Assembly: GCA_029218485.1 (NCBI GenBank)
Contig: JAQXRK010000049.1
Location: 1-5,851, forward strand
Source: a bacterium
GTDB taxonomy: Bacteria > Bacillota > Clostridia > Christensenellales > CAG-138
Direction: 5' to 3'
Length of the DNA: 5,851 bases
In this document: positions 5,509-5,851 of the stretch, one piece after another
Position numbering within the stretch: position 1 is the first letter of the stretch
Layout of the letters: each line of letters begins with the position of its first letter
Notes under the pieces: generated by a model
The model's database searches: none
What the model saw: the letters and a program-made list of their open reading frames with translations, nothing else
What the model was told of the DNA's origin: nothing
Made by a program: the position numbers and the translations under genes

Positions 5509-5851
5509 CTACGGGGATACGGAGTGGATGGAGAGGGTTTCGCCCTCCAGCATGAGCGCGTTGAGCCGGCATGGCGTACATACGCTCACGCCGCCGTCGA
5601 GAAACAGGATGTTGCGCGCCGCATCGTGGACCGGCGCGCCGCCCGCCTCCGGACGGATGCACTGGCAGGGGCGGTGCCCGAACACGAGCAGAAAGGGGAA
5701 CGGGGGCGCATCGCGGTAAAAGTCGCTGCGCTTCATGCAGCGGTCGTCCTCCTGCTGCTCAAGCGGCGCGGCGGCCAGCCCGGCGGGCACAAACACCGTG
5801 CCGCCCGCCGCCCACACAAGGGGGAGGGAGGCCATGCACGCATACACCCCC
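5509..5851 (-). CDS. Probable calcineurin-like metallophosphoesterase, C-terminal part (cut by the window edge)
   Basis: This is the last 113 or so residues of a protein entering from the right edge; the true start lies outside, and the GTG at 5847 is in-frame but is not supported as a start. Codon third positions are strongly G/C, as in the arg genes, which supports real coding. The layout fits the end of a calcineurin-like phosphoesterase: a SLPLVW segment, GGTVFVPAGL where the fold usually has a strand ending in a metal-binding HAG or HGG, a PLEQQEDDRCMKRSDFY block, LLVFGHRP matching the conserved GHTP-type metal-binding loop, and a C-terminal ILFLDGG...RLNALMLEGETL resembling the IDGG...LNAL ending of such enzymes. 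The first expected metal-ligand His is Pro here. The gene ends at TAG (5511-5509) and is separated from argG by repeats and a terminator, so it is not part of the arg operon. Substrate is unknown. Coding is fairly sure; the family call is moderate. Confidence 0.65.
   Translation of the reverse strand, partial: GVYACMASLPLVWAAGGTVFVPAGLAAAPLEQQEDDRCMKRSDFYRDAPPFPFLLVFGHRPCQCIRPEAGGAPVHDAARNILFLDGGVSVCTPCRLNALMLEGETLSIHSVSP

Noticed and set aside
5142..5719. Plus-strand open frames in the upstream region (5142-5555 and 5345-5719)
   Set aside because: Their translations are low-complexity Gly/Arg-rich with no recognisable family. They cross the terminator or the coding end of the phosphoesterase gene, and neither has a visible ribosome binding site.

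Overview
The window is the head of an arginine-biosynthesis operon on the minus strand of a GC-rich bacterium. Reading along the minus strand (right to left in window coordinates) the order is argG, argH, argC, argJ, argB, with argB cut by the left edge. The strong AGGAGG-type ribosome binding sites, a sigma-A consensus promoter, operator-like sequences resembling the ArgR/AhrC ARG box, and the short (type 2) form of ArgC together suggest a GC-rich member of the Bacillota, probably a clostridium near the Oscillospirales. That placement is inference from style, not from a search.

Region by region: 5509-5851 holds the C-terminal part of a separate minus-strand gene, probably a calcineurin-like metallophosphoesterase that enters from beyond the right edge. 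Positions 5258-5508 hold no convincing gene but contain several short imperfect direct repeats. A strong intrinsic terminator at 5219-5257 insulates the arginine operon from that upstream gene. An AT-rich stretch (about 5110-5200) then carries a perfect TTGACA / 17 bp / TATAAT promoter with palindromic ARG-box-like elements over and around it. The operon follows: argG (5099-3873), a 10-nt gap, argH (3862-2450), a 4-nt ATGA overlap, argC (2453-1509), a 118-nt gap containing a GC-rich hairpin, argJ (1390-176), a 20-nt gap, and argB (155 to the left edge).

Together the genes cover most of ornithine and arginine synthesis. ArgJ makes N-acetylglutamate and recycles the acetyl group (the cyclic route), ArgB and ArgC phosphorylate and reduce N-acetylglutamate, and ArgG and ArgH convert citrulline plus aspartate to arginine plus fumarate. 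argD and the carbamoyltransferase gene (argF) are not in the window and may lie further left. The operon genes look intact and ordinary. The points most worth a second look are the helically phased operator/promoter architecture, the repeat-rich terminator region, the unusual metallophosphoesterase C-terminus, and the one long gap inside an otherwise tightly packed operon. I found no evidence of a mobile element, CRISPR array, RNA gene or novel multi-gene system.
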